A stretch of 64,000 bases of DNA from Schistosoma haematobium (taxonomy: Eukaryota > Platyhelminthes > Trematoda > Strigeidida > Schistosomatidae): NCBI RefSeq assembly GCF_000699445.3, contig NC_067198.1:32888536-32952535 (forward strand). The letters are read 5' to 3'. Below, piece after piece: positions 60,180-64,000 of this stretch. Below the pieces are notes generated by a model. It made no database searches, was not told the origin of the DNA, and saw only the letters and a program-made list of their open reading frames with translations. Positions within the stretch are counted from its first letter, which is position 1. Each line of letters starts with the position of its first letter. The position numbers were made by a program, and so were the translations under genes.

Positions 60180-60325
60180 TATTTCAATGCTTGAGATCAT
60201 GAGTCAGTTGAAGCTGGACCACCATGGAAAACCTGGAAGCACTAGACGGCCATTTCGCCCTGTTGTGGGACTCTTCAACAGTGCACATCCACGATCCCGC
60301 CCCCTGCAGGATTCGAATTAATCGC
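60180..60325 (-). mobile_element. Family B hammerhead retroposon, promoter-truncated
   Basis: On minus: AATTCGAATCCTGCAGG (B-box remnant), GGGATCGTGGATGTGCACTG, hammerhead with C3 as U (TTGAAGA), intact GAAA (60253-60256) and GTC (60245-60247), then the full tail. U3 could still wobble with G8. It abuts the family E copy at 60336. Confidence 0.8.
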
Positions 60326-60335
60326 TGAATTCTAA

Positions 60336-60748
60336 TTATTTTTATTTATTATTATTTTATTCATAATTAGCTTTATTCAATATTATATGTTTGATACAAT
60401 ATAGAATTCTCAGTACAAAGTATTTCAATAAGTTTCCGTTTCCAACTTCTTGGTCGATCCTGACGATAAATATTGAATGATTGCCAGTTAGATATTAGCA
60501 TATCAAAAGTCGACATCTGAATAATATTCATTCTTTCCAATGCATATTGTCAGCCATCACAATATCTCCGATTGTACGTTTTTGTAACTTGTACAACGAA
60601 AAATCGTAAACATTTTACAAACACACATGAATCAGTTGTTCAGTTAATTGACATAATGATCTGTTAAAACAAAAAATAGAAACAGATAACTTGTTGAAAT
60701 ATCTAGACAGCAGCAACTGGTAGCCCAAATATTCAATCAGGTCGTCTT
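60336..60748 (-). mobile_element. ~370-bp AATAAA-tailed retroposon, copy 3 (family E)
   Basis: Same unit as 3893-4253 and 42475-42850. It includes CTGATTGAATATTTGGGC, GACATTGTG-like and TTTATCGTCAGGATCGACC blocks on minus, and ends GAATAAAGCTAATTATG followed by A/T-rich repeats. Confidence 0.65.
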
Positions 60749-61984
60749 TAATTTACATATTTTATTATTAAATGTTATATTGATTCCAAAGGGGTAGTTT
60801 ATTTTAATATTCTTAAAAAAAGTTTTATGATATTATAAAATGATATTATATCTAAATAATAAATTATAATGAAAGGTTCCTTAGTTTAATCTATCTGTAT
60901 GTTTATTGGTTTATAATTTTCATACGTCTCAAGGTCATCTTCAAGGTTGCTCAAATTGGGCACTAGCATTATTTATCATATTGAATTAGTCTTACTCATA
61001 CTAACGAATAAACGGAACAAACAAAGAAAATCCATTAGAAAAAAAAATGATAACGAAGGAGGAAATTCATGTTTCACAATAAATATTTTGTATATTAATT
61101 ACAATGAAATAGAATATATTTACTACATTGAAAAAAAATAATCTATAACAAGTCATTCTATTTCTCTTTCATTTTCTTCCCTTGCCTCTTATCGTATTAT
61201 CCACTCACCATCAGAGTTTTTTTTGATATTCCTTTTTTTTCTAATGATACATCATTTATAGCTTTACTGGTATATTTTCATGTTTATCTCTTGTTCCAGT
61301 ATCTTTCTGACTAATGCATATATAAACTAAGGCCATAAATGACTGAATGAAACTATTCTATGTTTTCATTTTCGATAGTTACTTGTTTTTTTTTTTATTC
61401 CACTCATTTTCACATCACGTGTATACTTGCAAATATATTTTTTTCACGATGATAGTAGACGTCATAAAAAGGGTATATATGTATGTATGTGTTTGTGTTT
61501 GTGTGTGTGTGTGTGTAGTAGAGTGATTTTTAAGAAGGAAATAATCATACTATGTATATATGTACATTCATACTCGAGTATGGTAAAGACTATTAATTTT
61601 ATATAAAATTTATAAACTTAAATAAAATGTAAAAATGATATGTATCTTTCTTAAACAGACTAATATATATAAAACTAACCTATATGACATATTACTTATC
61701 ACGTCTATTTAAATAACAGTGGTGATGGTAATGAATCTAACTTACATTTAACGTACTATAGTATTTAGAGTGGATTTGACATTGATTAATTTTAAGTTTG
61801 AGTTAATGTCATTTTTGTATATATATATATATACATATATCATTTGAGTTGTTTCCACTTGATACTACGTAGTTGATAAACCATTTGAAAAAATGTTTAG
61901 ATTTTGGAAATCTGATAAATTGTCACGTTATAAAGAACAAGAAGCTACAGTTTACCAAACATGAAAAAATTCATTTTTATTTTA
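60749..61984. other. AT-rich intergenic DNA
   Basis: A GTAT/GT tract lies at about 61476-61516 and short AT runs near 61820. No gene. Confidence 0.5.
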
Positions 61985-62215
61985 TTGAAATTATGACCTG
62001 ATCAAAGTTAGATAATCATTGAAAATTTGGAAGCAATAAACGGTCGTTTTGTTCTGGTATTAGACTCTTTAACGGTGTACATCAACAACGTAGTAAACAG
62101 AAATCGAACTCATGTCCTTCGGGCTTTAGTGTCAACACTTAACCTATAAACTACTGAGCCAGGATCTAATGGTGGTCTTCACGAAATTCTATAATCTCCA
62201 AAATGTCATATTGAG
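61985..62215 (-). mobile_element. Degenerate family B fold-back retroposon
   Basis: On minus the A-box region (TGGCTCAGTAGTTTATAGG), B-box region (ATGAGTTCGATTTC) and ribozyme relic (CCGTTAAAGAGTCTAAT, AACAAAACGACCG) are in family order. At 62168-62210 a plus-oriented tail piece (TAATGGTGGTCTTC, CTATAATCTCCAAA) caps the A-box side, repeating the fold-back architecture. Confidence 0.55.
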
Positions 62216-62906
62216 AGAGGAATTTTTTTTATTTATCTGTGAAGAAAGTAAATTTTAGAACATTAGTACAGAGGGATTGTGGAGATTGTTAGATTTTGTC
62301 GTTCTTTTTTATGAAAATAAAAAAAAACTATCCAGAGTACTATTTATTGGTACTTCCTAACAAAAAAATTAGAGTAAAGCTTAAATGAAGATTCATTCTA
62401 GAGTGGAGCAACGACTCTCAGCAATTATAGCTAGATTCACATTTAATGATATTTCATTATGTTGTGAAGCATTCCTCCTAGTTTATAAAAACTCTAATCA
62501 AGCTTTCAAATGTCAATCCATTCCACTTTGGTTGATTGTAACATATTGGGATTACAATAAAAACATTGACCACATACATACAGCTTACTGACAAGTGCCA
62601 AATACCATGTAACCTGGTTGCAAAGTTTCCTATAGACTACCTACAGCCATTTAACAGGAAGATTCTCTATTCAGAAATGTAATCACTGGTGACTATAAAG
62701 TTGGATTCTAGCAGTTTTATGTAACGTAATCTGATTAAAGGTAAAAAATTCAAAACTTAGGTTACATATTAGCTGAGAATCCCCTCAGCAGATTGTTTTT
62801 TTCAATCTCAAGAGATTTCAACATACTTCATCCGGTATCATAATCTTAAGCGTTATCATTTTAGTAAGATGTATTTAAAATTAATAAAATTTGATCAAGC
62901 AAACAT
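62216..62906. other. AT-rich intergenic DNA
   Basis: No supported gene; the 68-codon plus ORF at 62385-62591 has no motif. Confidence 0.5.
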
Positions 62907-62918
62907 GACACAGTATGT

Positions 62919-63039
62919 TTTTATTATTTATTTTAACACATATTGGTACGATGAGACACCAAATACATATGCGCCACACAAATCTCATTCGATATGTGTG
63001 AGGGTTGTGATACTGCCCGGGTGCCCAAACCGAAGCAGG
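62919..63039 (-). mobile_element. Family D retroposon, 5'-truncated, 12-bp target duplication
   Basis: On minus: CCCTGCTTCGGTTTGGGCAC to GTACCAATATGTGTT, then a tail rich in AAAT. GACACAGTATGT is present on both sides (62907-62918 and 63040-63051), a perfect 12-bp duplication. This confirms target-primed insertion with 5' truncation. Confidence 0.85.
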
Positions 63040-63051
63040 GACACAGTATGT

Positions 63052-64000
63052 AATCAATATATACTGCATACACTACATTCAATACATGATTGATGAAAAT
63101 TGCGTCATATAACTCTGGCGTTATTCAGTCTTCAGCATTTTGAAAATAGAAGTGTACTTGTTGTAAAAAAAAACATTGAAAAAAATAAACACACTGAATC
63201 ACGTATTTCATGTGTTTATGAAAGAATAATTAACTGATAAAATTTAAAGTAATGATACATGACAAATAGAAATTGCATGACAAATAGAAATTTTAACTTA
63301 GTCACATTAAAACACATTGTTTTATATTAATGATTTCCGCTATCGTCTCAAAACTTCTCAAATAATGGCAAAATAATTTAAAATTTTAGAGAATTTTATG
63401 TTTAGAATCAAAAAGTTTAGTGTAATTTAGCAAATGAAATTAAGGTAGATGCTAGAGATTGAACAAAAGACTTTTGTAGAAGGGAGTTATACATATATAG
63501 GATGGATTGCTGTGTAAGCCAAGACTAATGTTTAATTATACATGGAAAATTTAATGACGCAAAGAAAGAATAGAAAAGAGAAAGTCATGATTATTAGTTA
63601 ACTCAAAAAGAGATAGATTATTAGATTATCAGTGAGTGAATATTAATAGATGTGTAACAATAAATCATTTAATAAACCAAATTAAAACATTTTAGTTATT
63701 TATATGAGGTTAAAAGTTATTAACCATGTCCTTCCTTTCATATACGTAGACCAGGTCTAGAACTCTTGAAAGCAATGATCTCAACAAAAGGTAGTGAAAA
63801 TCACATTTGCATTTTAAAGGTGTCAGAGATATCTACTTCACTTCCGCTGTCCACAAGTAACTGACTCTCGAGTCGTTTTTGTAATATGTTACAAAACCTT
63901 CCTAACAGTCTTCCTCATACTTTTTTTACCACCAATATTTATAAATTAAGAAATACAACTTAAGGTGACCTCAGAAGAGTGTTATTCTACTTTTGATTGG
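63052..64000. other. AT-rich intergenic DNA
   Basis: A short tandem duplication of an ~18-bp unit (CATGACAAATAGAAATT) is at about 63259-63293. No gene. Confidence 0.5.

Noticed and set aside
1..64000. CRISPR arrays, bacterial operons or ribosomal RNA
   Set aside because: No regularly spaced repeats, no dense same-strand ORFs and no rRNA-like sequence; all evidence points to a eukaryotic nuclear genome.

Overview
The window looks like nuclear DNA of a blood fluke (genus Schistosoma). It is very AT-rich, has almost no long open reading frames, and carries hallmarks of schistosome genomes: tRNA-promoter retroposons with hammerhead ribozymes (the Sm-alpha type and relatives), RTE-clade LINE fragments of the SR2 kind, a Merlin DNA transposon, long (AT)n runs, and a gene whose 5' introns are only 38-39 nt. 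Genus is inferred from these repeats and not from a search; I cannot name the species.

One convincing protein gene is present: a six-exon plus-strand MAX-dimerisation (MXD/MAD-type) bHLH-zipper repressor at 12861-14043, with CCAAT and TATA elements just upstream. All exon phases agree and give about 300 residues. The 4 kb after it (14044-18008) is largely free of the window's repeats and less AT-rich; it could be 3' UTR, intron, or hold small undetected genes. Two weak minus-strand coding candidates lie there.

The rest is repeat-dense non-coding DNA. Five minus-strand RTE fragments lie at 2.3, 21.3-23.0, 33.0, 41.0-42.0 and 57.6 kb. Three copies of a GC-richer ~0.5 kb retroposon (18.0, 30.7, 62.9 kb), two with clear target-site duplications, and three copies of a ~370 bp repeat ending in AATAAA plus a T/A-rich tail (3.9, 42.5, 60.3 kb) are also present. 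A 793-bp Merlin relic with 8-bp target duplications is at 48617-49409.

The most interesting layer is a set of about 25 hammerhead-ribozyme retroposon copies in two main families. Family A resembles Sm-alpha (24.0-24.6, 35.1, 47.0, 53.3 kb and fragments). Family B has a GGCC stem III (8.6, 10.8, 36.8, 43.7, 46.3, 54.1, 54.6, 60.2 kb and fragments). One family B copy (54849-54894) has an apparently intact ribozyme; nearly every family A copy has a core lesion. Many copies of both families have a fold-back build in which an inverted ribozyme half and tail is joined upstream of the tRNA-like promoter. A third hammerhead-like motif occurs twice (3.3 and 45.5 kb).
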